64,000 nucleotides of DNA from Flavobacteriales bacterium (lineage in GTDB: Bacteria > Bacteroidota > Bacteroidia > Flavobacteriales_D > Crocinitomicaceae), in assembly GCA_947449575.1 (NCBI GenBank), contig CANFRV010000004.1, forward strand, positions 62,001 to 126,000. The letters are read 5' to 3'. Made by a program: the position numbers and the translations under genes. How positions within the stretch are numbered: the stretch's first letter is position 1; each line of letters opens with the position of its first letter. The notes under the pieces were generated by a model, which saw nothing but the letters and a program-made list of their open reading frames with translations, searched no databases and was not told the DNA's origin. Positions 35,249 through 44,023 of this stretch are shown piece after piece.

Positions 35249-36292
35249 TTATTTTTTTAAAATTGTTGAATCTAAAACTTGATGTAATTTATGTTCATCT
35301 ACATCTGATAATTCCAATCCTTTCACTTTCCTACCGCTTATTGAAAAATGTACATAGCGTTCAGGGTGAGCTTGTAAATCAGTTACTAACGTTTGAAGAT
35401 CCTTGTTAGATTTTACTAATTCATTGTATAGCGTTTCATCTTTTAGTAACTTACCTAATGTTCCACTGCCTTTACTAGCATCTTCCAGAATCACATTTAA
35501 TTTTTTAATAGTCTGCTGAGCATCGCCTATCACCACTTTAAAATCTGCTGTCACCATGTCATCTGTAATTTTTTTAGTATTTCCTAAAATTGATGTAATT
35601 TCATCATTACTTTTTTTGATGTTTGATGAAATACTTTCAACATTTGACATTATATTGCTCAACTTCAACTTTTCCTCGGCTATAAGACCTTCCGCAAGAA
35701 AAGCTACATTGCCAAACCGAGTAATAGCTATTTTCAGCTCAATCATACTTGTTTGAATAGACGTTGTGGCTGTTGTGTCCCAAAATGAAGAAAAGGAAAC
35801 AACTAACTTATCTACTTTTTCCATCATTCCTTGCAATCTTGCTGAAACTGGGTCTGCATAAGCTTTCACTTGAGAAAACATATCTACACCAACTCGGCCT
35901 TGTAAAGAGTTTCCATATTTCAGATACCCTGCTTTAGTATCGGGATTTAAGATTAAAATTAAACCCTTATTAAACAAGTCAATAGAACCAATTTCTAATG
36001 TAGAGCCCACCGGGATTTTAATATTATCTTCTTGTATATTGAATTTTACCCTAACTTGACGATTCGGAGAACCGCCTATTACATTTTCAACGGACAATAC
36101 CTTTCCTACTCCTACTCCATTTAAAACAACAGAACTAGCAGCGGCAATTCCTCCTGAATTTGGAAAATATGCATAATAGACTTTGTCTCCTCCAAAAAAA
36201 CTATTTCCCTTCAAAAAATTAACACCAAGTATTAATAAAGTAATAGCTAAAAGCGCTATAATTGCCGTTTTTATTTCTTTTGCTTTCTTCAA
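35249..36292 (-). CDS. MCE-domain lipid-transport protein (MlaD family)
   Basis: A 347-aa protein anchored by one N-terminal helix (IIALLAITLLILGVNFLKG). It carries one MCE domain at about 35-125 (YYAYFPNSGGIAAASSVVLNGVGVGKV and so on). Long helical, Ser/Lys/Asp-rich sequence continues to the C-terminus, likely a coiled coil spanning the periplasm. MlaD proteins shuttle phospholipids between membranes with an MlaEF ABC transporter; no mlaE or mlaF gene is in this window. It lies 4 bases from the amidase gene and so is cotranscribed. Confidence 0.92.
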   Translation of the reverse strand: MKKAKEIKTAIIALLAITLLILGVNFLKGNSFFGGDKVYYAYFPNSGGIAAASSVVLNGVGVGKVLSVENVIGGSPNRQVRVKFNIQEDNIKIPVGSTLEIGSIDLFNKGLILILNPDTKAGYLKYGNSLQGRVGVDMFSQVKAYADPVSARLQGMMEKVDKLVVSFSSFWDTTATTSIQTSMIELKIAITRFGNVAFLAEGLIAEEKLKLSNIMSNVESISSNIKKSNDEITSILGNTKKITDDMVTADFKVVIGDAQQTIKKLNVILEDASKGSGTLGKLLKDETLYNELVKSNKDLQTLVTDLQAHPERYVHFSISGRKVKGLELSDVDEHKLHQVLDSTILKK

Positions 36293-36296
36293 AATC

Positions 36297-37436
36297 TTAT
36301 TTTTCCGCTAATTTAATAGCTTTTTCTATATTAATACGCTCTCCATTCAAAAATGCTACAACAAACGCATGTTCATATCCTTGTGAAATCAACACTTTTT
36401 TGTATTGACTTGCAGCCTTAAAATCATTTTCATAATTACCTGCCGTATATTTAAACAGGTTATCTTGCTTGTATTCAGACACTTTTAGATTCTTAAATTT
36501 AGAATCTGTTAGTGCTACTTTTTTATCCGATGTTTCAATTTGAACTTTAAAAATAATTTTATCTTTTTCACTTGTAACGATTGATGGAGAAACTTCTTTG
36601 ATAATTTTCACCGGTGATGCATCATCAGTTACTTTTACATCCATTCCTTCCAATTCATTTCTATATTTTTCAAACGCCGTGAAAATAGAATTTGCCATTT
36701 TTACTTGAGAAACAGAATCACTTAAAAACTTTTCCTCACTTGCATTTGTCAAAAAACCTGTTTCTATTAAAACACTAGGCATGGTCGTTTTATATAATAC
36801 TAAAAAACCGGCCTGCTTAACTCCTCTATCAGAGCGCCCTATCTTTTTAAATTCAGTTTGAATTTTTGTAGCAAAACTAATAGATTGATCTAAAAAAACC
36901 GATAATTGAATTTGACGGGCTATTAAAGCGTCAGGCGATAAGTCAAAATCTTTGTATTTCGCGCCTTTATCCTCCTCCAGAAAAATGGTTGAATTTTCTC
37001 TTTCTGCAATCAATTGTTGAGCTTCCGTTTTATGCAAACCAAGCACATACGTTTCAACACCATAAACGACTTCTCCTGCAGCATTTGCGTGTATACAAAT
37101 AAAAAGATCTGCCTTATTTCTATTTGCAATTTTTGCACGTTCATCTAATTCCACAAAAACATCTGTACTTCTCGTGAAAATAACTTTTATTGTAGGGTAT
37201 TTTTTCTTGATCATTGCACCCAATTTCAAAGCCATAGATAAGCAAACATTCTTTTCATGAGCTGAATGACCATGGCATCCTGGATCTTTACCACCATGTC
37301 CAGCGTCAATTACAACCGTTTTTATACTCGGACGTAAATTATCGCTGTTTTGAGAAAACGAAAAACAAACACTGAATATCACATAAAAAACCAATGTGGC
37401 ATAGTTTCTGATATAATTCGATCTTTTATCCTTCAT
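36297..37436 (-). CDS. N-acetylmuramoyl-L-alanine amidase (Amidase_3) with SPOR-like C-terminus
   Basis: A 379-aa periplasmic zinc amidase that cuts stem peptides from peptidoglycan at septation. A signal peptide or anchor (YATLVFYVIFSVCFSFSQ) is followed by the amidase motif VVIDAGHGGKDPGCHG (zinc His) and later FICIHANAAG. The catalytic Glu is in MPSVLIETGFLTN. The last ~75 residues (FKVQIETSDKK, then YKQDNLFKYTAGNYEN) resemble a SPOR domain that binds denuded glycan at the division site. Start set 14 codons inside the longest frame because the first ATG (37478) lies at the expected transcription start of the -7 box at 37483-37490. Confidence 0.92.
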   Translation of the reverse strand: MKDKRSNYIRNYATLVFYVIFSVCFSFSQNSDNLRPSIKTVVIDAGHGGKDPGCHGHSAHEKNVCLSMALKLGAMIKKKYPTIKVIFTRSTDVFVELDERAKIANRNKADLFICIHANAAGEVVYGVETYVLGLHKTEAQQLIAERENSTIFLEEDKGAKYKDFDLSPDALIARQIQLSVFLDQSISFATKIQTEFKKIGRSDRGVKQAGFLVLYKTTMPSVLIETGFLTNASEEKFLSDSVSQVKMANSIFTAFEKYRNELEGMDVKVTDDASPVKIIKEVSPSIVTSEKDKIIFKVQIETSDKKVALTDSKFKNLKVSEYKQDNLFKYTAGNYENDFKAASQYKKVLISQGYEHAFVVAFLNGERINIEKAIKLAEK

Positions 37437-37452
37437 AAACAAGGGATTTTTA

Positions 37453-37460
37453 TAATTTTG
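37453..37460 (+). promoter_or_regulatory. -7 box for lptD
   Basis: TAATTTTG, a full match to TAnnTTTG, 40 bases before the TTG start of lptD and inside the divergent intergenic region shared with the amidase gene. Confidence 0.5.
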
Positions 37461-37482
37461 CCGTAATATGCATTTCAAAAAA

Positions 37483-37490
37483 CAAATTTA
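37483..37490 (-). promoter_or_regulatory. -7 box for amidase/MlaD/Fe-S operon
   Basis: Reverse strand TAAATTTG, a full match to TAnnTTTG, 46 bases upstream of the chosen amidase start. It lies beyond the lptD -7 box, so the two transcripts overlap at their 5' ends. Confidence 0.5.
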
Positions 37491-37500
37491 CTCCTAATAG

Positions 37501-40038
37501 TTGATTAAAAATCGTATCATATTCTTATTTATCTTAAGGACATTGTTAATAATGTCCTTTCTAAATAATTCGTACGCACAACTATTAGATAAAAAAGCGA
37601 GAGACACCATTTACGTCAATGATGATTCTTTCGAAGAGCTAGCCAAATACGGTGCCAAGGATTCCATTTATTTAGATGTCAAAGAAAATAAAATTCATTT
37701 ATACGGCGAAGCACATTTAGAATATCTTGAAACCAATATGAAGGCCGGGTATATACTCGTTGACCTTAAAAAAAATGAAGTTTTCGCCTCATACATTCTA
37801 ACGAAAGACAGCAATAAAATTGAAATGCCGCAGTTCAAAAATGGTGCGGAAGAAATTCAAGCCTCTCGTATCCGATATAACTTCAAAACGCAAAAAGGAT
37901 ACATTGAAGAAGTGAAAATAAAACAAGATGAAATTTTCTTGTATATGGGAGTCGCCAAGAGACAACATAACGGAGATATTCATTTTAAGCAAGGTCGATT
38001 TACTACGTGTGAATTAGATGACCCTCATTATCATTTTAATTTATCCAAAGCAGTAATGATTCCGGACAAAAGAATTGTTACTGGTCCAATGAATTTATGG
38101 ATTAAAGGAGTTCCAACACCTTTTGGATTACCATTTAGTATTATTCCTCAAGCGAAGGAAAGAACACACGGACTTTTGTTTCCTCAAATAATTCCTATGT
38201 CTGCTCTTGGTTTTGGAGTGAATGATCTCGGGTATTTCTTTCCTATCAACAAGTCGCTTCACACAAGTGCTTTTATCACACTATACAACAGAGGAAGTTG
38301 GGGAGTAAAAAATACAACTGATTATTTTACTTTATACAAACGAAAAGGTTCATTTAATATAGATTTTCAGCAAATGAAACAAGGTTTTCCTAGTACCAAA
38401 GACAATAATAAATTAAGCGTAAGCTGGGATCATTTGAAAGATCCAAAATCAAATCCCTTTTGGTCATTTTCAGCTAAAGTGAATTATATTTCTGATAATA
38501 ACGCGAAAACTAGTTTATATCCTCAGAATGTTCAATATTTTAACAATCAATTGAATTCAGATATTAATTTACAACGACTTTTTCCAGGAAAACCTCTAAC
38601 CATGGGATTAAAAATAGGTTTGAAACAAAGTACACAAACAAAGAATATTTCGCTAACAAGCCCCATCTACAATGTCAATTTAACAAGAATATTTCCTCTT
38701 AAAAAATTTATTCATGGTGATCAAGAATGGAAAAAAGTATTTTCTTCACTATCATTTGCATATACCGGAGAAATTCAAAACAAATCGACTTTTAAAGACA
38801 CTTTATTAACACAGCACAACTATTCTCAAATACAAAATCAGTTTTTAAATGGTATTTCCCAAAATATGACGATTCAGACCACAGCAGGGTTATTTAAAAA
38901 CACTTGGAAATTCAATCCTTCTGTTACCTACTCCAACCGAATCAACTTTCAGCAAATAGAGAAAAACTACGTTGTAGATTCCGTTATAACTAATTTAACT
39001 CAAAAAACAGGTTATTCACATGATTTATCGTTCAATGCATCTTTAACGACAGTTGTTTACAGCTATTACCGATTTATTGGAAAAAGTAAACCCTTATTAA
39101 GACATATTCTGACGCCCACTTTCGGATTTAAATTCATACCGAATTTAAACACTTTTTCGACGCTTGATACCGGTACCGTTGCAATAAAGACAATTAGATA
39201 CTCACCTTTTGAGCAAAGTGTTTATTCGTCCAACCCAACAAATAGTGCCGGTTTGATTACGTTCGGAATAAACAATACGTTTGAATTGAAGAGAAAATCA
39301 GACAAGGATACAATTACTGGATTTAAGAAAACGAATATTATAGATGTCCTTTCCTTAAATGGTAACTATGATGTTTTAAAAGATTCTATGAAGCTTTCTA
39401 CGATTGAGATCAATTTAAGAATTAGCCCTGCTAAATCAATAAGTTTTGTCGCTTCATCAAATTACAGCCCCTATGCTTGGGATAGTACAACAGGAATGGA
39501 TATTGGAAAGTATGCTTTAAATTCAACAGGAAAAATAGGTCGACTTCTTTCTACCAATTTAAACACCTCTTATGTAGTCACATCAAAAGTAAGCAGAGAA
39601 AAGCTAGAAGAAGTATCCAAAAAAAGCGGGACTAATTGGAATACAGACTATACGTATTTCTCGCTCTACCCAGAACGTGTGGTTAATTTTGAAATTCCAT
39701 GGAAAATTACTTTTACACATATTTATAGCATCAACGCTAATACCACAAAAACGGCTTCAAATTCAAATAATTTCAGACAAGTACAAACAATTTCTACCAA
39801 TGGTGATTTAAGTTTTACGAAACGTTGGAAAATTATTGGTACGGTCAATTTTGACGTTCAAACAGTAAAAATAACCTACACCACATTAACGCTAACAAGA
39901 GATATGCATTGCTGGAATCTATCTTTTAACTGGATTCCCATTGGACAAAATCAAAGTTTTCTATTTAGTTTGCGATCCACTTCTTCCATGTTTAAAGATG
40001 CAAAATTGGATCTACGAAAACCACCTTTATTTTTCTAA
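37501..40038 (+). CDS. lptD: LPS-assembly outer-membrane protein LptD (Bacteroidota type)
   Basis: The outer-membrane translocon that inserts lipopolysaccharide. The 845-aa protein has a signal peptide (RIIFLFILRTLLIMSFLNNSYAQ). An N-terminal OstA-like periplasmic domain follows (about 30-200: YGAKDSIYLDVKENKIHLYGEAH, and FTTCELDDPHYHF). The C-terminal barrel starts after GLPFSIIPQAKERTHGLLFPQ. Translation must begin at TTG: an in-frame TAG sits directly upstream, and the only nearby ATG would remove most of the signal peptide. It is divergent from the amidase gene, a pairing conserved in Bacteroidota. Confidence 0.9.
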   Translation: MIKNRIIFLFILRTLLIMSFLNNSYAQLLDKKARDTIYVNDDSFEELAKYGAKDSIYLDVKENKIHLYGEAHLEYLETNMKAGYILVDLKKNEVFASYILTKDSNKIEMPQFKNGAEEIQASRIRYNFKTQKGYIEEVKIKQDEIFLYMGVAKRQHNGDIHFKQGRFTTCELDDPHYHFNLSKAVMIPDKRIVTGPMNLWIKGVPTPFGLPFSIIPQAKERTHGLLFPQIIPMSALGFGVNDLGYFFPINKSLHTSAFITLYNRGSWGVKNTTDYFTLYKRKGSFNIDFQQMKQGFPSTKDNNKLSVSWDHLKDPKSNPFWSFSAKVNYISDNNAKTSLYPQNVQYFNNQLNSDINLQRLFPGKPLTMGLKIGLKQSTQTKNISLTSPIYNVNLTRIFPLKKFIHGDQEWKKVFSSLSFAYTGEIQNKSTFKDTLLTQHNYSQIQNQFLNGISQNMTIQTTAGLFKNTWKFNPSVTYSNRINFQQIEKNYVVDSVITNLTQKTGYSHDLSFNASLTTVVYSYYRFIGKSKPLLRHILTPTFGFKFIPNLNTFSTLDTGTVAIKTIRYSPFEQSVYSSNPTNSAGLITFGINNTFELKRKSDKDTITGFKKTNIIDVLSLNGNYDVLKDSMKLSTIEINLRISPAKSISFVASSNYSPYAWDSTTGMDIGKYALNSTGKIGRLLSTNLNTSYVVTSKVSREKLEEVSKKSGTNWNTDYTYFSLYPERVVNFEIPWKITFTHIYSINANTTKTASNSNNFRQVQTISTNGDLSFTKRWKIIGTVNFDVQTVKITYTTLTLTRDMHCWNLSFNWIPIGQNQSFLFSLRSTSSMFKDAKLDLRKPPLFF

Positions 40039-40142
40039 AGAAAAGTCAATTTAGTAAGGTGTGAATTCGTACCATTTAATGAAAGATTGCACTATTTTAA
40101 TCTCAAATTTTCAAGGCATTCACAAACAACAAAATCTTTTCG

Positions 40143-40150
40143 TAATTTTG
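40143..40150 (+). promoter_or_regulatory. -7 box for algH
   Basis: TAATTTTG, a full match to TAnnTTTG, 16 bases before the TTG start. This implies a leader of only about ten bases. Confidence 0.5.
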
Positions 40151-40166
40151 TTAAAAACAGTTTAAA

Positions 40167-40742
40167 TTGATTGATTTATCATTTACAAATCCAGTAGAAC
40201 CAGAGAAGGCAAAATTTCTTATCTCTGACCCTTTTTTGCAGGAAGATTATTTCAGCAGGTCCATCATTTTTTTATGCGAACACAATAATGAAGGCAGTTT
40301 TGGATTCGTTATAAATAATTTCATCTCTGTCAATTTGCATGAATTAGATGAAAATTTCCCAGAGATAGAAACACAAATTAGTTTAGGAGGTCCAATTGAA
40401 GTTAATAGTTTATACTTCATTCATGCTTTTGGGGAACAAATTCAAAATAGTGCGGTCATTTCAGAAGGAATTTACTTAGGTGGTGATTTTCAAGAACTAT
40501 CTAATTTAATAAAAACAGAACCAGCGCTTATTGATAAAGTTCGCTTTTTTATTGGATATGCGGGATGGTCAGCTGGTCAGTTGCAAAAAGAAATAACCAC
40601 TAACTCATGGGTAACCATTGACATACCAGCTACCAGTATATTCAAAGCAAAAACAAAGCAAAATTGGAAAAGATACATGTATGATTTAGGAGGGAAATTT
40701 AAAATTATGTCCAAATTTCCAAAAGATCCAAATAATAACTAA
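40167..40742 (+). CDS. algH: YqgE/AlgH family protein
   Basis: A 191-aa conserved protein of unassigned biochemical role, named from alginate regulation in Pseudomonas. Family signatures are FLISDPFLQEDYFSRSIIFL, the core GSFGFVINN, SLGGPIEV and RFFIGYAGWSAGQLQKEI. There is no signal peptide. The start codon is TTG: no ATG occurs between the -7 box and the conserved N-terminus, and the first in-frame Met lies inside the conserved region. A 6-bp hairpin (ATAGTC/GACTAT, 40742-40760) directly follows the stop but lacks a T-run. Confidence 0.9.
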   Translation: MIDLSFTNPVEPEKAKFLISDPFLQEDYFSRSIIFLCEHNNEGSFGFVINNFISVNLHELDENFPEIETQISLGGPIEVNSLYFIHAFGEQIQNSAVISEGIYLGGDFQELSNLIKTEPALIDKVRFFIGYAGWSAGQLQKEITTNSWVTIDIPATSIFKAKTKQNWKRYMYDLGGKFKIMSKFPKDPNNN

Positions 40743-40907
40743 TAGTCGAACGAGGACTATAATTCATTTACTTCTCGCATTATTACTAAAACCTTGCACC
40801 TAAATATTTTCAAACTGCACCATTCAGAATACTTAAAATAGAATAATAAAATACGTGTATTATAAAAATTCACTTGACTATCTGCTTTGATATAAGGACA
40901 AAAAGAG

Positions 40908-40915
40908 TACTTTTG
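40908..40915 (+). promoter_or_regulatory. Promoter of the lpxL-rarA-lpxL cluster
   Basis: TACTTTTG with a TTG (40887-40889) 18 bases upstream, the best full match in the window to TTG-N17-23-TAnnTTTG. The start codon lies 16 bases downstream. Confidence 0.65.
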
Positions 40916-40931
40916 ACACCATTCTGAAAAT

Positions 40932-41807
40932 ATGACGAATTTCTTTAGTCGAATTTTATTTTATGGTCTTGCTCTTCCGATTTCGTATCTACCTTTTCGG
41001 CTGCTTTATTGGTTCGCGGACTTTTTATACATAATATGCTATTATTTAATTGGTTACAGGAAGAAAGTTGTCAGAAAAAACTTAAAAAATTCTTTTCCTG
41101 AACTCTCCGATTCTGAGTTAAAAGTAATTGAAAAAAAATTCTACCATCATTTTGCCGATTTCCTAGTTGAAAGTGCAAAATCGTTTACAATTTCAGAAAA
41201 AAACATTCAAAAGAGATGTTCGATAATTAACCCAGAGTTACCCAACTCTTATTTCGAAAAAAATAAGAGTATTATTATCCTCTGCGGACATTATAATAAT
41301 TGGGAATATTATGCGGTCGGTCTTCAGCAACAAATGAAGCATAAGACCTTAGCTGCATATCACCCACTAAAAAATAAATTCTTTGACCGAATTATCATGA
41401 AATCACGTCAGCGATTTGGAATGAAAATGGTCAGCATGCGAGAAACACCTCGCTATTTTGCAAGTAAAGGGGAAAAGCCGACCATGACAATAATGGTCAA
41501 CGATCAATCACCTGCTGATCCTAAAAAAGCATATTGGAACACTTTCCTGCACCAAGATACTGGTTGGATGAAAGGTACAGAAAGATTAGCTGCAAAATAT
41601 GATCAAGCGGTTCTATTTGGATGTATTCGTAAAGTAAAAAGAGGGTTTTACGAAGTGACTTTTTATCCTATAACGGACGAGCCTGCTGCCGTGAGTGAAG
41701 GATTTATACTTGATAAGCATACCGAATATCTTGAGATGGTGATTGCTGAACATCCTGAGTATTGGCTATGGTCTCACAGACGATGGAAACATAAACGACC
41801 AACTTAG
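40932..41807 (+). CDS. LpxL/HtrB-family lipid A acyltransferase (first copy)
   Basis: An inner-membrane acyltransferase of 291 aa that adds secondary acyl chains to lipid A. One N-terminal hydrophobic region (about 1-38) contains the family start FYGLALPISYLPFRLLYWFADFLY. The catalytic motif is GHYNNWE (HX4E, about residues 120-126), followed by KNSRQRFGMKM-like sequence (KSRQRFGMKMVSM) and the substrate motif NDQSP. The C-terminal WLWSHRRWKHKRP is diagnostic. It heads a tight run with rarA 1 base downstream; the second copy is at 43094. Confidence 0.92.
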   Translation: MTNFFSRILFYGLALPISYLPFRLLYWFADFLYIICYYLIGYRKKVVRKNLKNSFPELSDSELKVIEKKFYHHFADFLVESAKSFTISEKNIQKRCSIINPELPNSYFEKNKSIIILCGHYNNWEYYAVGLQQQMKHKTLAAYHPLKNKFFDRIIMKSRQRFGMKMVSMRETPRYFASKGEKPTMTIMVNDQSPADPKKAYWNTFLHQDTGWMKGTERLAAKYDQAVLFGCIRKVKRGFYEVTFYPITDEPAAVSEGFILDKHTEYLEMVIAEHPEYWLWSHRRWKHKRPT

Positions 41808-41808
41808 C

Positions 41809-43092
41809 ATGACAATTCTAGCACCATTAGCAGAACGTATGCGTCCGAAAACATTAAATTCATACATCGGACAACAACATCTTCTGAAAGAAGGTGCTTC
41901 TCTTCGTCGTGCATTGGATTCAGGATTAATTCCTTCCATGATTTTATGGGGTCCCCCAGGCGTTGGAAAAACAACCTTAGCACACTTAATTGCTGACTAT
42001 TTGCAAAGACCTGTTCATGTATTATCTGCAATATCCTCTGGAGTAAAAGATGTTAGAGAAATAATACAAAAAGTGGAGCAAAGTGGAATGTTTCAGCAAA
42101 AAGGAACTCTGTTATTTATTGATGAAATTCACCGTTTCTCTAAAGCACAGCAAGATTCACTATTAGGTGCGGTAGAAAAAGGAACCGTTACGTTAATTGG
42201 AGCCACCACTGAAAACCCTTCTTTTGAGGTTATTTCCGCACTTTTATCTCGTTGTCAAGTTTATACATTACAAAATCACACAAAAGAAGATTTATTAGAA
42301 TTATTGATTCGCGCCATTAATGAAGATCAACTGCTAAAAAAGAAGAAGATTGAATTAAAAGAAACGAATGCTTTACTTGCTATTTCTGGAGGAGACGCTC
42401 GAAAATTATTGAATGTTTTTGAAATTATTATTGGTACCTTCCAAAATCAAACCACCATTGAAATAACAGATGAAATAGTTATGGCGTGCGCACAGCAAAG
42501 CCTTGCAATGTATGATAAAGATGGGGAGCAGCATTACGACATTATTTCTGCTTTTATTAAATCTATTCGAGGAAGTGATGCCAATGCAGCAATTTATTGG
42601 CTCGCAAGAATGGTTGAAGGTGGCGAAGATCCAAAATTTATTGCACGAAGACTTATTATTTCTGCTGTAGAAGATATAGGATTAGCTAATCCAAACGCCT
42701 TACTTATTGCTAATAATTGTTTTCAAGCGGTGGAAGTAGTTGGCTGGCCAGAATCAAGACTTATTTTAGCACAATGCACTATCTATTTAGCTACTTCCCC
42801 AAAAGGAAATGCATCCTACCAAGCCATTAATTTAGCACAAGAAGAAGTAAGAAAATCTGGGAATCTAGGGGTTCCTCTTCCACTGAGAAATGCACCAACG
42901 AAATTAATGAAAGACCTAGGATATGGAAAAGGATATAAATATTCGCACAGTTACCCTGGAAATTTTTCTGAGCAAGAATTTCTTCCAGATGAACTAAGTA
43001 ATGCCTCTTTTTTCAAAGCAGGAAGTAGTGTAAAAGAAAAAGAAATTGAAGAAATTATTCACAAATTGTGGGGTAATAAATACAAAGAATAA
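41809..43092 (+). CDS. rarA: Replication-associated recombination ATPase RarA (MgsA)
   Basis: A 427-aa AAA+ clamp-loader-like ATPase acting at stalled replication forks. N-terminus [21 protein letters not shown], Walker [15 protein letters not shown], Walker [17 protein letters not shown], sensor TENPSFEV. The C-terminal tetramerisation region has [16 protein letters not shown] and [16 protein letters not shown]. The start is the ATG 1 base past the lpxL stop; a longer frame would run through lpxL by 66 bases and add residues not seen in the family. It is flanked by two LpxL genes in the same operon. Confidence 0.94.
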   Translation: MTILAPLAERMRPKTLNSYIGQQHLLKEGASLRRALDSGLIPSMILWGPPGVGKTTLAHLIADYLQRPVHVLSAISSGVKDVREIIQKVEQSGMFQQKGTLLFIDEIHRFSKAQQDSLLGAVEKGTVTLIGATTENPSFEVISALLSRCQVYTLQNHTKEDLLELLIRAINEDQLLKKKKIELKETNALLAISGGDARKLLNVFEIIIGTFQNQTTIEITDEIVMACAQQSLAMYDKDGEQHYDIISAFIKSIRGSDANAAIYWLARMVEGGEDPKFIARRLIISAVEDIGLANPNALLIANNCFQAVEVVGWPESRLILAQCTIYLATSPKGNASYQAINLAQEEVRKSGNLGVPLPLRNAPTKLMKDLGYGKGYKYSHSYPGNFSEQEFLPDELSNASFFKAGSSVKEKEIEEIIHKLWGNKYKE

Positions 43093-43093
43093 G

Positions 43094-44023
43094 ATGTTAG
43101 CCAAACTATTATATTATCTCATAATAATTCCAGCCTCTTATCTTCCTTTAAGAGTCATCTATTTTTTTACAGACATCTTCTACCTTCTATTAATTCTATT
43201 TATCCCTTACAGGAAAAAAGTAGTTAGAACAAATTTAATAAAGTCCTTTCCTGAAAAATCTTTAAAAGAAATTAAGAAAATCGAACGAAAATTTTATCGA
43301 CATTTCACTGATTTATTGGCTGAAGGAGTGAAAAATTTTACTATTTCTAAAAATGAATTATCAAAGAGGATGATTGTTGATAATCCAGAAATACTTGATG
43401 ATCTGTACGCGAAAAACAAGAGTGTAATTTTAGTTTCAGGGCATTATAATAATTGGGAATGGCTAGTTACATCACAGAACTATTTATTTAAACATCAAGC
43501 GTTAGGAATTGGAATGCCTTTGTCTAACAAGTTTTGGGATGAAAAGATTAATAATCATCGCTCTCGTTTTGGAATGAAAGTGGTGCATGCTAAAAATTTT
43601 AAAGAAGTCATTTCTAAAGAGGTAAACTCCCCTATTGCTATTTTAGTGCTTGGAGATCAAAGTCCACCTGATTCCAACAAAAGTTATTGGATGAACTTCC
43701 TGCATCAGCAAACTGCGGTATTATTTGGGACAGAACAAATGGCCAATGAATATGGATTCTCAGTCGTATTCTTTGCAATGGAAAAGGTGAAAAGAGGTTT
43801 TTATAAAATGCGTCTTGAATTGATTACAGAAGATCCAAAATCTATGAATTGGGGAGAAATTACCGAATCGCACACAAAATTATTAGAAAAAGAAATAAAT
43901 CTAAAACCACAATTCTGGATTTGGTCTCACAAGCGATGGAAAAGAGCTATTCCGGAAAATTTAGAGCAACTAAAAAAAGATCAATTGGATAAATTTAATT
44001 CAAAATACCGTACTAAAATATGA
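43094..44023 (+). CDS. LpxL/HtrB-family lipid A acyltransferase (second copy)
   Basis: A 309-aa paralogue of the gene at 40932. It has the same order of signatures: hydrophobic start LLYYLIIIPASYLPLRVIYF, RKKVVRTNLIKSFPEKS, catalytic GHYNNWE, RSRFGMKV, GDQSPPDSNKSYW and C-terminal FWIWSHKRWKR. It has about 20 extra residues at the C-terminus. Start at the ATG 1 base after the rarA stop. The two copies are clearly diverged, so they probably differ in acyl chain or position. Its stop overlaps the next gene (ATGA). Confidence 0.92.
   Translation: MLAKLLYYLIIIPASYLPLRVIYFFTDIFYLLLILFIPYRKKVVRTNLIKSFPEKSLKEIKKIERKFYRHFTDLLAEGVKNFTISKNELSKRMIVDNPEILDDLYAKNKSVILVSGHYNNWEWLVTSQNYLFKHQALGIGMPLSNKFWDEKINNHRSRFGMKVVHAKNFKEVISKEVNSPIAILVLGDQSPPDSNKSYWMNFLHQQTAVLFGTEQMANEYGFSVVFFAMEKVKRGFYKMRLELITEDPKSMNWGEITESHTKLLEKEINLKPQFWIWSHKRWKRAIPENLEQLKKDQLDKFNSKYRTKI

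Noticed and set aside
40742-40760. Terminator after algH
   Set aside because: The stem is only 6 bp and AT-rich with no following T-run.
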